Made by a program: the position numbers and the translations under genes
The notes under the pieces: model-generated
The model's input: only the letters and a program-made list of their open reading frames with translations
What the model was told of the DNA's origin: nothing
Database searches by the model: none
Assembly (NCBI GenBank): GCA_038040385.1
Contig: JBBPII010000009.1
Coordinates: 1-64,000 of the forward strand
Length of the DNA: 64,000 bases
Direction of reading: 5' to 3'
Source of the DNA: Gilichinskyi gelida
GTDB lineage: Bacteria > Acidobacteriota > Thermoanaerobaculia > Gp7-AA8
Shown here: positions 8,338 to 18,346 of the stretch, piece by piece
How the letters are laid out: each line of letters begins with the position of its first letter
How positions within the stretch are numbered: position 1 is the first letter of the stretch

Positions 8338-9509
8338 TCTCCCGGCGAACCTTCTTGGCTGGCGTCGCGGCGGTCCCCCTTGCGGGCCGCCTCGACGCCG
8401 CCGGGCCGAAGCCGCGCGTCGCCGTCGTCGGCGCCGGCGCCTTCGGCGGCTGGACGGCGCTCCATCTCCGCAACCTCGGCGCCGAAGTCGACCTCATCGA
8501 CGCCTGGGGTCCCGGCAATCCGCGCTCCAGCTCCGGCGGCGAGACCCGCGTCATCCGCGCCGTCTACGGACCGGATCGCGTCTACGTCGAGATGGTCAAG
8601 CGCTCGTACGAGCTGTGGGAGTCGCTCGGCGAGTCCGTGTACACCGAGACCGGCGTGCTCTGGATGCACCGCGGCGACGACGGATACCTTCGCTCGTCGC
8701 TGCCGATCCTCGAGGAGCTCGGATTTCCCGTCGACAAGCTGACCATGGCCGAGGCGAAGCGCCGCTATCCGCAGATCGACTTCGGCGGCATCAAGTCGGT
8801 GTGGCTCGAGCGGCGCGGCGGCGCGCTCTCCGCGCGGCGGGCCTGCGCGGTGGTGCGCGACGCGTTGGTGAAAGCCGGCGGGACGTATCGCACCGAAGCG
8901 GTGAAGCCGGGCGGCCTGCCGTCCGTGAAGGCCGATGTCTACGTCTTCGCTTGCGGTCCCTGGCTGGGCAAGCTCTTCCCCGACGTCATCGGAGACCGTG
9001 TCCTTCCCACGCGCCAGGAGGTCTACTACTTCGGTACTCCTCCCGGCTCGCAGCGTTACCTGCCAGCCAATCTTCCGGTCTGGATCGACTTCGGAAAGCG
9101 GATCGTCTACGGGATTCCCGACGTCCACGGCCGCGGATTCAAAGTGGCCGACGACACGCGCGGCGCGCCGATCGATCCGACGCGCGCCAAACGCGTTGCG
9201 TCCGAGGCGGGCATGGCCCGCGCGCGACGCCTGCTGGAGGAGCGCTTTCCGGAGATGGCCAAGGCGCCGCTCGTGGCGTCGGAAGTCTGCCAGTACGAGA
9301 ACAGCCCCGACGGAAACCTGATCGTCGACCGCCATCCCGAGGCGAAGAACGTCTGGCTGGTCGGCGGCGGCTCCGGGCACGGCTTCAAGCTGTCGCCGGC
9401 CGTCGGCGAGATGGTGGCGCAGGCCATCCTGGCCGGGAAGGACCTGCCGAAAATGTTCGCCCTCTCGCGCCTCCACGACGGAAAACGGAAGACGCAATTC
9501 GAGAAGTAG
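8334..9509 (+). CDS. Tat-exported FAD-dependent oxidoreductase (DAO / sarcosine oxidase-like)
   Basis: The 391-aa protein begins with a twin-arginine signal (MISRRTFLAGVAAVPLAG) followed by the FAD-binding Rossmann motif VAVVGAGAFGGWTA. A C-terminal GGGSGHGFKLSPAVGEMVA block is typical of the monomeric sarcosine/N-methyl-tryptophan oxidase branch of the DAO family. It would oxidise an N-methyl amino acid or similar amine outside the cytoplasm. The TTG start at 8334 overlaps the receptor stop (TTGA) and places the RR motif at residues 4-5, so the start is well supported. Tat export implies the cofactor is loaded before transport. Confidence 0.88.
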   Translation: MISRRTFLAGVAAVPLAGRLDAAGPKPRVAVVGAGAFGGWTALHLRNLGAEVDLIDAWGPGNPRSSSGGETRVIRAVYGPDRVYVEMVKRSYELWESLGESVYTETGVLWMHRGDDGYLRSSLPILEELGFPVDKLTMAEAKRRYPQIDFGGIKSVWLERRGGALSARRACAVVRDALVKAGGTYRTEAVKPGGLPSVKADVYVFACGPWLGKLFPDVIGDRVLPTRQEVYYFGTPPGSQRYLPANLPVWIDFGKRIVYGIPDVHGRGFKVADDTRGAPIDPTRAKRVASEAGMARARRLLEERFPEMAKAPLVASEVCQYENSPDGNLIVDRHPEAKNVWLVGGGSGHGFKLSPAVGEMVAQAILAGKDLPKMFALSRLHDGKRKTQFEK

Positions 9510-9519
9510 CACGGCGATT

Positions 9520-9620
9520 GCCCCTCTCCCGCGACGCGTGAGAGGGTGGCCCGAAGGGCCGGGTGAGGGCCGACCCTCATCCGCCGCTCCGCGGCACCTT
9601 CTCCCGCAAGCGGGAGAAGG
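9520..9620. repeat. Intergenic inverted repeat, family A (double unit)
   Basis: Two abutting hairpin units: CCCCTCTCCCGC...GAGAGGGTGGCC and CCGGGTGAGGGC...CCTTCTCCCGC / GCGGGAGAAGG. It separates the oxidase gene from the efflux operon. Same family as 1-86, 13484-13543 and 52040-52155. Confidence 0.8.
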
Positions 9621-9670
9621 ATCATGATCATGAAACCCTCGGCCCTCCCCTCCGTTGATAATGGTTGGCA

Positions 9671-10987
9671 ATGAAAGCGAAACGGTCGAAGAAGAAGCTT
9701 TTCATCATCATCGGCATTGTCGTCGTCCTCGCCGCCGTCGTCATCGCGATGGCCGCCTCGCGCAAGAAGGACAAGCCGATCCCTGTCACCACCGACAAGG
9801 CCTTCCGCAAGTCGGTCACTCAGCTCGTCACCGCCACCGGGAAGATCCAGCCGGAAATCGAAGTGAAGATCGCCCCCGAGGTATCGGGTGAGATCGTCGA
9901 GATCCCAGTCAAAGAAGGGGAGTTGGTGCGCAAAGGCGCGCTGCTGCTGCGCATCAAGCCCGACAGCTATCAGGCGCAGGTGGAGTCGCAGCAGGCAGCG
10001 CTCAACTCGGCGCGCTCGGCCAGCGTGCGCAACCGCGCCGAGCTGTCGAAGGCGGACCAGGACTACAAGCGCGCGCAGCAGCTCTTCCAGGCCAAGCTGT
10101 TGCCGGAGGCCGACCGCAACACGGCGCAGACCAACTACGAGATCGCCAAGTCGGCGCTGGAGTCGTCGCTGTTCGAGATCCAGCGCGCCGAGGGGGCGGT
10201 GCGGCAGATCCGCGACGCGCTGTCGAAGACCGTCATCTACTCACCGTCCGACGGCAGCGTCAGCTCGCTGACCAGTCGCGTCGGCGAGCGGGTGGTCGGT
10301 ACCGTGCAGTTCGCGGGCACCGAAGTGATGCGCATCGCCAACCTGGAGAACATGGAGGCGCGCGTCAACGTCAACGAGAACGACGTGGTGAACGTGCACG
10401 TCGGCGACGTCGCGCGCATCAGCGTCGACGCCTATCCCGACCGCAAGATCGCCGGCGTGGTGCGGGAGATCGCCTCGACCGCCAGCACCCGCAACGCCGG
10501 CTCGCAGGAAGAAGTCACCAACTTCGAGGTCAAGATCAGCATCCCCGACCACTCCGTCCGCCTCCGCCCTGGCATGAGCGCCACCGCCGACATCGAGACG
10601 GCCACGGTGCCCAACGCCGTGGTGGTGCCGATCCAGGCGGTGACCGTGCGCAGCAGCGAGAGCCAGCTCTCGCCCGAGGAGCGCGAGAAACAGACCGCAA
10701 AGCAGCAGGCCAGCGAAGGCGGCACCGACGTCGACGTCACCAACGAGACTCTGGAGAAGCAGAAGGCGCGCGAGCTGCGCGACAAGCTGCAGCGCGTGGT
10801 CTTCGTCAAGACCGGCGACAAAGTGCGCATGCAGAAAGTGGAGACCGGCATCGCAGATAACACCTTCATCGAGATCAAGAACGGCGTGAAGGCGGGGGAC
10901 GAGGTGGTGTCGGGGTCGTACACCGTGATCTCGCGGCGGTTGAAGGATGGTGCGAAGGTGGCGATCGAGAAGCCGGGGAAGGGGTAG
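9671..10987 (+). CDS. MacA-like periplasmic membrane-fusion protein
   Basis: The 438-aa HlyD/MacA-type adaptor has an N-terminal anchor (FIIIGIVVVLAAVVIAMAAS), a lipoyl half-motif (EVSGEIVEIPVKEGELVRKG), a coiled-coil hairpin rich in Ala/Gln/Glu (about residues 95-190), a second lipoyl half and beta-barrel domains. It would link inner-membrane permeases to an outer-membrane channel. The ATG at 9671 was chosen over a TTG two codons earlier. Two FtsX/MacB-type permease genes follow immediately, which fits one export operon. No ATPase gene is adjacent. Confidence 0.9.
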   Translation: MKAKRSKKKLFIIIGIVVVLAAVVIAMAASRKKDKPIPVTTDKAFRKSVTQLVTATGKIQPEIEVKIAPEVSGEIVEIPVKEGELVRKGALLLRIKPDSYQAQVESQQAALNSARSASVRNRAELSKADQDYKRAQQLFQAKLLPEADRNTAQTNYEIAKSALESSLFEIQRAEGAVRQIRDALSKTVIYSPSDGSVSSLTSRVGERVVGTVQFAGTEVMRIANLENMEARVNVNENDVVNVHVGDVARISVDAYPDRKIAGVVREIASTASTRNAGSQEEVTNFEVKISIPDHSVRLRPGMSATADIETATVPNAVVVPIQAVTVRSSESQLSPEEREKQTAKQQASEGGTDVDVTNETLEKQKARELRDKLQRVVFVKTGDKVRMQKVETGIADNTFIEIKNGVKAGDEVVSGSYTVISRRLKDGAKVAIEKPGKG

Positions 10988-11005
10988 GTCGACGGGATCC
11001 CGTCC

Positions 11006-12239
11006 ATGCTCTACGAAATCGCCGACGCCTTCCGCATCGCGTTCTCGATCATCCGAGCGCACAAGATGCGCTCCGTCCTCACCGCCCTCGGCGTCATCAT
11101 CGGCATCATCGCCGTCACTCTCATGGGCTCGGCGATCTCGGGGATCGAGATCGGCTTCGAGCGCTCGCTGGCGGTCATCGGCGACGACATCCTCTACGTC
11201 GAGAAGTGGCCGTGGCATCACGTCGACGACTGGTGGAACTACCGCAACCGCCGCCGGATGGAGTCGCGCTACGCCGAGGATCTGAAGCGGCTCATCCGCG
11301 CCACGCCGAACTCGCAGCTCGTCACCGCGGTGCCGACCCTCAACACGATTCGCAACATCAAGTACGGCGACACCGAAGTGCGCGGCGTCTTCACCCAGGG
11401 AACCACCGACGAGTTTCTCGTCACTTCCACCGCCGGTTTCAAAGAGGGACGCTTCTTCACCGAGACCGAGTCGCGCGGCGCACATCCGGTCTGCGTCCTC
11501 GGGTTCGACGTCGCCGAGGTGCTGTTTCCCAACCGCTCGGCGCTCGACAACACCGTGCTCATCGACGGCAACCCCTTCCGCGTCGTCGGCGTCTACGCCA
11601 AGCAGGGCACCTTCCTCGGCCTCTTCAGCTTCGACACCTACGCAGTCGTTCCCATCAGCTCCTTCATGAAGCTCTTCAGCGCGCGGCTCGATACGTCGAT
11701 CCGAGTAAAGGTGAAGGACAAGAACCGCCTCCCCGCCGCGCGCGACGAACTGACGGACCTGATGCGCCGCGTGCGCGGCCTCGAGCCGGAGCAGAAGGAC
11801 GACTTCTCCATCAACGAACAGGAAGGGCTGCGCAACTCGATCGGGCCGGTGAAGGCCGGCATCGCCGGCGCGGGGCTCTTCGTCACCGGTCTGGCGCTGT
11901 TCGTCGGCGCCATCGGCATCATGAACATCACCTACGTCAGCGTGAAAGAGCGGACGCGGGAGATCGGCACGCGCAAGGCGGTCGGCGCGCGGCGGCGAAC
12001 CATCCTGCTGCAGTTCCTGGTGGAGGCGGTGTCGATCTGTCTGGTCGGCGGCACGGTCGGCGTCATCCTGTCGTGGCTGATGTCGGCGGCGGTGGCCGCG
12101 GCGTTTCCGTCGTTCCCGATGACCTTCTCCTTCGGACTGGTGGTCGTCGGCCTGATCGTCTCCACCGTCACCGGCATCTTCTCCGGCCTGGCGCCGGCCA
12201 TCGCCGCGTCGCGGCTCGATCCGATCGAGGCGCTGCGAT

Positions 12240-12247
<8 letters not shown>
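11006..12247 (+). CDS. MacB-type ABC transporter permease (FtsX fold)
   Basis: The 413-aa protein has an N-terminal membrane helix (MRSVLTALGVIIGIIAVTLM), a large extracytoplasmic MacB-like core domain, and three C-terminal helices. Between these helices lies the signature ERTREIGTRKAVGARRRTIL, and the protein ends in the typical SRLDPIEALRYE. It is the permease half only; no nucleotide-binding domain is fused. The next permease gene starts 8 nt before its stop. Probable role: export of a peptide, lipid or drug with the upstream membrane-fusion protein. Confidence 0.92.
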
Positions 12248-13463
<1,216 letters not shown>

Positions 13464-13483
13464 AGGGGCGCTGACCCTTTGAT

Positions 13484-13543
13484 GCCCCTCTCCCGCGTGC
13501 GGGAGAGGGTGGCCCTGAGCGTAGCGAAGGGCCGGGTGAGGGG
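13484..13543. repeat. Intergenic inverted repeat, family A
   Basis: Unit CCCCTCTCCCGC-GTGC-GGGAGAGGG followed by the longer spacer form with GAGCGTAGCGAAGGGCCGGGTGAGGGG. It closes the export operon and may terminate it. Confidence 0.8.
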
Positions 13544-13558
13544 CGTACGCTTCGCGCG

Positions 13559-14209
13559 ATGTCTTACAAGCTCCACCGCGGCTCCGTCCTTCCGCACGTC
13601 GCGGTCCAGCAGACTGCCCAGGGGACGCTCGTGCATGCCCTCCGCCCAACCTCCTCGGAGGTAACGGAGCTGGTGCTCTACGCCATCGCCTTCCTGATGT
13701 TCCTCGGCGCGGCCTTGGCAACGAAAGGCGGTATCGCGGCGCAGCTCTTCAGGGCGCTCAACGCCGGCGGAGTCCTGTTGGGATTTCTCGGAATGCTGTC
13801 GCACTACCTGCGGCGACGCCGCCTTTTCAAGGGCACGCTGCTGGTACGCCCTTGGCCCATCCGGCTCGGCGGCGACGTCACGTTGAAATACCGCGCCATG
13901 CTCAAGAAATCCGCGCCGGTCTCCTCCCTCGCGGCGAAGCTGCAATGCGCCGAGGATGTGACCATCGGAAGAGGGAAGTACCAGGAGAACAAGAGCGGTG
14001 CGCTGTTCGAGCTCGACCTGCAATGCTCGAAGCACGAGCGCCGCGTCGTGGAGGAGGAGTGGACCTTCGCAATCCCTCCCACCCTCCCTCCCTCGTTCGA
14101 GGTGCCGTGCAACGCCGTGCGGTGGCGGCTCACGACCGTGCTGACGACGTCGGGCGTCGACATTCCGGCCGATTTCACGCTGCTCGTGATCCCGGAGGTC
14201 GCGGAGTGA
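13559..14209 (+). CDS. Membrane-anchored protein, arrestin-like C-terminal part (tentative)
   Basis: The 216-aa protein has two predicted membrane helices (about residues 35-55 and 66-85) and a beta-rich C-terminal half. The segment WTFAIPPTLPPSFEVPCNAV followed by WRLTTVLTTSG resembles the arrestin-like (Spo0M/DUF) beta sandwich. The gene overlaps the next one by GTGA, and that product also looks arrestin-like, so they are likely partners. Function is not known; arrestin-like assignment is by eye only. Confidence 0.6.
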   Translation: MSYKLHRGSVLPHVAVQQTAQGTLVHALRPTSSEVTELVLYAIAFLMFLGAALATKGGIAAQLFRALNAGGVLLGFLGMLSHYLRRRRLFKGTLLVRPWPIRLGGDVTLKYRAMLKKSAPVSSLAAKLQCAEDVTIGRGKYQENKSGALFELDLQCSKHERRVVEEEWTFAIPPTLPPSFEVPCNAVRWRLTTVLTTSGVDIPADFTLLVIPEVAE

Positions 14210-14586
14210 TCAGCATCAGGATCGACGACGACACCGTGACGGCAGGGGAGTTCGTCACCGGCCGCATCTTCTGGTCGGCCGAGGGCGACCGCCGCCCGCG
14301 CCGCATCATCGCGTCCGCCGTCTGGGAGACCGCGGGCCAGGGCAACAAGGTCCGCGGCGTCGGCCGCGCCATGGAGTACGAGCCGCGCGAGGCCGAGGCG
14401 ACGTTCTCGTTCCGCTTGCTGATTCCCCACGAGGGTCCGATCACGTTCAAAGGCGAGCTGGTCGCCGTCGTCTGGAAGCTGAAAGTGCGCGTCGAACAGC
14501 CTGGCTTCGACGAGTTCGAAGAGTCGGAGTTTCGCGTCGGCGCACGCTCTACCTTGGGAAGGCGTCCGCGTCGATCCCCGGGATGA
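14206..14586 (+). CDS. Arrestin-like beta-sandwich protein (tentative)
   Basis: The 126-aa product starts at GTG 14206, overlapping the previous stop (GTGA). It reads ISIRIDDDTVTAGEFVTGRI at the N-terminus and has a later GPITFKGELVAVVWKLKVRV stretch, the pattern of one arrestin-type sandwich. There is no signal peptide or membrane span. Its last 38 nt overlap the convergent amidohydrolase gene, so the C-terminus (a basic run of arginines and serines) could be less certain than the rest. Confidence 0.6.
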   Translation: MISIRIDDDTVTAGEFVTGRIFWSAEGDRRPRRIIASAVWETAGQGNKVRGVGRAMEYEPREAEATFSFRLLIPHEGPITFKGELVAVVWKLKVRVEQPGFDEFEESEFRVGARSTLGRRPRRSPG

Positions 14587-15655
14587 TCTTCAGCGCATTC
14601 TTGTAGTAGATCTTCTTCAGCACGTCGTCGGGCAATCCGAGGCCGTACATCTTCCAGAAGGCGTGACGCTTGCGGTAGTAGTCGAAGTACTCGTCCTCGG
14701 TCTCCAGGACGCGGAAGTACGCCGCGTACTCCTCGGCGTTCCAGATGTCCTTCCCCATCAGCACGCGGTCCTGATACTTGATGAGGAACGCGCGCGCGGC
14801 GCGAGGCTGGCGTCCCAGCTCGTACAGCACGGCGCCCATCTCTGTGTAGACGTTCGGCATCTCGTCGAGCAGCTTGCCGAGGCGCCCGAGATCGTTGCCG
14901 AGCCAGGCCAGGTGCGCGGCGATGAACGTCGTCTTCGGATGCTTCCGAAAGACGTTCCACATCTCGCTCATGGTCTGTTCGAACGACGCGAACTTGGTCG
15001 CGTCCGAGCGGCGGCGGTTGGGGAACTGCTGCAGCTCGAGCCAGCGCTCGTTGTACTTGTCGACCGGTAGCCAGAACGCCATCGGCTCGCCGGTGTGGAT
15101 GAGCACCGGGATCCGCAGCTCGCCGGCCTTGGCCCAGATGGGATCGAGGCGCGGGTCGTCCGTCTGCACGCGCTTGCCCGAAGCGTCGACCAGCGACATG
15201 CCGAGGTTCTTGAAGATCTTCAGACCGGAGGCGCCGTTCTTGACGTCCTGCTCGAGCTGCCTGGCGGCGTCCTGCCCGAAATTCGGCTCGTCGATCTTGC
15301 GGAAGTCGACGTTGGCGAAGGCGACGAAACGCTTCGGATGGGGGCCTTTCAGCGTCGACAGTCCCTGCTTCAGCGCGTCGCCGCTGCCGCCGCTGAGGTT
15401 GACCATCACCGTCAGACCGATGCGGTCCATGTCCGCGACGAGCTTCTGCACGTCTGCCGCGGACATGTTGCGGCCCTGATGGTTGTGCACGTCGATGAAC
15501 GGAAACTTCGCGCGCATGCGCGGATGCTCGGGGACGACGAGCGTGGACTTCGGCTCGTATTCCTCGAAGCCCATGGTCGCGGGCTGCGGCTTTTCTTCCT
15601 GAGCGAAAAGCGGAGCAGCCGCGACGAAGAGCAGCAGCGATGCGAGACGCCGCAT
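14549..15655 (-). CDS. Secreted amidohydrolase (amidohydrolase_2 family)
   Basis: The 368-aa protein has a signal peptide (LLLFVAAAPLFAQ) and a metal-dependent TIM-barrel hydrolase fold. Metal ligands are visible: FIDVHNHQG (HxH), a lysine region GLKIFKNLG, IPVLIHTGEP, FIAAHLAWLGND, and the catalytic-aspartate region VLMGKDIWN. It belongs to the decarboxylase-like amidohydrolase_2 group; the substrate is unknown. The ATG at 15655 overlaps the stop of the DUF2911 gene (ATGA), so the two exported proteins are co-translated. Confidence 0.9.
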   Translation of the reverse strand: MRRLASLLLFVAAAPLFAQEEKPQPATMGFEEYEPKSTLVVPEHPRMRAKFPFIDVHNHQGRNMSAADVQKLVADMDRIGLTVMVNLSGGSGDALKQGLSTLKGPHPKRFVAFANVDFRKIDEPNFGQDAARQLEQDVKNGASGLKIFKNLGMSLVDASGKRVQTDDPRLDPIWAKAGELRIPVLIHTGEPMAFWLPVDKYNERWLELQQFPNRRRSDATKFASFEQTMSEMWNVFRKHPKTTFIAAHLAWLGNDLGRLGKLLDEMPNVYTEMGAVLYELGRQPRAARAFLIKYQDRVLMGKDIWNAEEYAAYFRVLETEDEYFDYYRKRHAFWKMYGLGLPDDVLKKIYYKNALKIIPGIDADAFPR

Positions 15656-16164
15656 CAGTGCACGACGACGGGGACCGACGCGCGCGTGTTCTCCCACGTC
15701 AAAGTGAGCGCCTTGCCGATGCCGATGGCGAAGGTCTCCACCGTGTCCTTGACCGGCGTGACCGTCATCTTGACGCGGCCGAGGTCCTGCGCGGCGTCGT
15801 AGTCCGTGCCCCACTGGCCGGTCTGTTTGTTGACGATCAGCGTCCACTCTTTCTCGCCGGGGATGGTGTAGAGCGTGTACGTCCCCTTGGGAACGTGCAG
15901 GCTTCCGATCATGAGGTCGGCGGCCGTGGTCAGGGTGGTGGCCGCGTTGGCGCCGGTGCGCCACACCTGTCCGTAGGGGACGAGCCCGCCCATGATCGCG
16001 CGGTTGCGCTTGGAAGGCGCGCTGTAGTCGATGGTGACTTTCTTCCCGTCGAGCGTCGCCGCGGCCTTGGCCGGCGGGCTGAGAGGCTTCTTCGCCGCGC
16101 CCTGAGCCAGAGCGACCGCCGCGACGAAGAGAATGCAGAGAGTAATTGTGGTGTGTTTGCGCAT
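15655..16164 (-). CDS. Secreted DUF2911 protein
   Basis: The 169-aa product has a signal peptide (TLCILFVAAVALAQ) and the DUF2911 hallmarks: an N-terminal GKKVTIDYSAPSKRNR, the VPYGQVWRTGANAATTL block, and a KGTYTLYTIPGEKEWTLIVN strand pair. This family is common in Acidobacteriota and Bacteroidota; its function is unknown. The start at 16164 puts the signal peptide at the N-terminus; an upstream in-frame ATG would add a non-signal leader. Confidence 0.92.
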   Translation of the reverse strand: MRKHTTITLCILFVAAVALAQGAAKKPLSPPAKAAATLDGKKVTIDYSAPSKRNRAIMGGLVPYGQVWRTGANAATTLTTAADLMIGSLHVPKGTYTLYTIPGEKEWTLIVNKQTGQWGTDYDAAQDLGRVKMTVTPVKDTVETFAIGIGKALTLTWENTRASVPVVVH

Positions 16165-16245
16165 GGGCGGGATGATCGCACACGCCCGCGGCGCCAAGCG
16201 GGGTCAGGTCTACAGTTTTCAGTTTCTTATTCTGAGCTTGCGGCT

Positions 16246-17718
16246 CTACTCGTCGGTCACCACCTCTTCCGGCAGCTTGACCACCAGCCCCGCGGTCGGT
16301 GCGGTCGACAGATCGAAGCCGTTCATGTTCGCCACCGCCTCGGCGTCGCGCACGTTGCCGGTGGCGCGGCGCGCGAGGTCGGCCCACGAGTCGCCGGCGC
16401 GCGCGGTGGCGACGCGGATGCGCGGCGGCTGGATCGATTGTGCGCGGGCGCGATCGATCACCGCGCGGTGAAGGATGTCGGCGAGCGGACTCTGGCTCGC
16501 GCTCATGCGCGGCGAGAGAAAGATGAAGACCGCGACGTGGTCGCCGTGCAGGAACTGCGTCGTCTCCACGCCGACCGGGCCGGAGTCGGTCTGTCCCGAC
16601 CAGACGTCGATCGGGAACCGTTGTCCCGAGCCGGACGTCGTCTCGCGCGATCCGAGGTATTGCAGACCCATTTGCTGGAGCCGTATGCGCACCGCGTTCT
16701 GCGCGTTGGAGCCGGACAGCTCGCGGGTCTCGATCTCTTGCGCCATGAACATCGCGTTGTTCGTCCCCTTTCCGCGTGGCGCCATGCCGAAGAGCATCCC
16801 GGGCGAGCTCTCAACCCGCCACCCCGCCGGCGCCTGGATGATCATGCCGTGGTCCCGGTCGTAGATGGTGTTGCCGCGCACCACCACCCGCTCCGTGCTG
16901 TTGCCGGTGATGACGCCGTCGAGCTGACGGACAAACGGCGTGCGGCGGGGCTCTTGCGCTACGGCCGCCGGATTCGTCGCCGCGATCTCCTGCAATTTCT
17001 TGCGCACGTCGCGCACCCGCTTGGCGGGATCGGGATGCGACATGAAGTAGCGGTCGATGTCTCCGGCCGGGTTCTTGTCCAGCCGCTGCAGGGTCAGCAG
17101 CATCCGCTCCGCGCCGACCGGATTGAATCGCGCGGCGGCGGTGTACTCGGTCCCGATCAGATCGGCCTGCGATTCCTGCCCGCGCGAGTAGCGCTGGAAC
17201 AGAAGCCCCAGCCCGATCTCCGCCAGTTGTCCGTACTGCTGCGCCACCTCGGGCCCGGCCACCACCGAGCCGATGACCATGCCGAGCTGCGCGACCTGCG
17301 CGCGCGAGATCTGCTGCGCGGCGTGGCGCGCCGTGACGTGCGCGATCTCATGCCCCAGCACGCCCGCCACTTCGTCCTCGGAGTTGATGCGCTCGAGCAT
17401 TCCGCGAGTGATGTAGATGTAGCCGCCCGGCAGGGCCATGGCGTTGACCATCGGGGTGTCGAGGATGGTGAAGTGCCACGGCAGCTTCGGACGCGCCGAG
17501 GTCGCCGCGAGCCGCTGCCCGACCTCCGACACCAGCTTCGTGAGCTCCGGCTTCTCGCCGTAGATCCCGAATTGCTTGATCACCTCGGGGTGCGACTGCT
17601 GCCCCATGGCGATCTCCTGCGATTCGGTGACGAGGTTGAATTCGCGTTTTCCTGTAGCGGGGTTGGTGCTGCAGGCGACGAGCAGGAGGAGGAGGGGAGC
17701 GAGGCGGGCGGTTCTCAA
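16246..17718 (-). CDS. M48-family metalloprotease lipoprotein
   Basis: The 490-aa protein has a lipoprotein signal with lipobox cysteine C16 (LLLVAC). Its zinc-peptidase domain carries HEIAH at residues 123-127 and the third-ligand region RGQESQADLIG. After about residue 270 comes a substrate/structural extension, and the last about 50 residues (AGDSWADLARRATGN onward) look LysM-like, as in BepA/YfgC-type envelope quality-control proteases. It is probably tethered in the periplasm and degrades misassembled outer-membrane proteins. It is monocistronic as far as I can see. Confidence 0.93.
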   Translation of the reverse strand: MRTARLAPLLLLLVACSTNPATGKREFNLVTESQEIAMGQQSHPEVIKQFGIYGEKPELTKLVSEVGQRLAATSARPKLPWHFTILDTPMVNAMALPGGYIYITRGMLERINSEDEVAGVLGHEIAHVTARHAAQQISRAQVAQLGMVIGSVVAGPEVAQQYGQLAEIGLGLLFQRYSRGQESQADLIGTEYTAAARFNPVGAERMLLTLQRLDKNPAGDIDRYFMSHPDPAKRVRDVRKKLQEIAATNPAAVAQEPRRTPFVRQLDGVITGNSTERVVVRGNTIYDRDHGMIIQAPAGWRVESSPGMLFGMAPRGKGTNNAMFMAQEIETRELSGSNAQNAVRIRLQQMGLQYLGSRETTSGSGQRFPIDVWSGQTDSGPVGVETTQFLHGDHVAVFIFLSPRMSASQSPLADILHRAVIDRARAQSIQPPRIRVATARAGDSWADLARRATGNVRDAEAVANMNGFDLSTAPTAGLVVKLPEEVVTDE

Positions 17719-17754
17719 AATGCAAAAGGAGTGCGGGCGTCATGCCCGGCGACG

Positions 17755-18125
17755 CTACGGCAGCGCCAGTCCGCGTGTCCGCAGGAACTCGGCGAAGGGG
17801 GGGTCGGAGCGGATCGGGTCGAGGAACGGGTCGACGTGCACCAGCGCCATGACGCCGTCGCGCGCCTCGTGCGCGCGCGCGAGCCAGGCGAGGGCGCGCG
17901 GGCGATCGCCGGCGGCGAGGAAGCTGCGCGCCATGCCATATTCGGACATGCGCCGCAGCTCCGGCTCCTCGTTCTCCAGCCCGGCCAGGATGGCCCGGGC
18001 CCGATCGGTTTCGCCGCGCGCGCACAGCAACGCGATCTCGCCCACCCGTCCCTGGTTGCTGCGCTCGAACTCCTCGGCCGCACGGCCGAGGTCGCCCTTT
18101 GCGAAATACGCCCACCCCGGGGGAA
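17755..18125 (-). pseudogene. TPR-type protein, C-terminal fragment
   Basis: The minus strand reads as the end of a TPR-containing protein (GWAYFAKGDLGRAAEEFERS, then an alpha-helical repeat). It closes with DPFLDPIRSDPPFAEFLRTR, a tail seen on TPR-bearing serine/threonine kinases and adenylate-cyclase-like regulators. Everything upstream of about 18125 is missing. The sequence switches there to a fragment of another gene on the opposite strand. Confidence 0.65.
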
Positions 18126-18316
18126 GACGTCTGATGGCGGTGAAGATGGACGTCGCCGGCGGCGAGCCGTGTCCGTCGGCAGCCGAGACGCTCTTTCCAT
18201 TGCAGTCGAACTGGTTCGATGTCACGCGCGACGGGCGCTTCCTCGTCCCCGAGTATCAGTTGAATCCCAATGCGCCGGGGCTGACGGTCATCGTGGGCTG
18301 GAACGGCGCCAAATAG
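18126..18316 (+). pseudogene. WD40/beta-propeller protein, C-terminal fragment
   Basis: The last 60 or so codons of a plus-strand gene are present, reading LMAVKMDVAGGE, then WFDVTRDGRFLVPEYQ, then LTVIVGWNGAK before the stop. This is the usual ending of the TolB/WD40 propeller attached to bacterial serine/threonine kinases. There is no start region; the 5' part is absent where it meets the minus-strand TPR fragment. Confidence 0.65.
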
Positions 18317-18346
18317 GTTTGTGCGTTGCATGGCAGGGAGGGCCTC

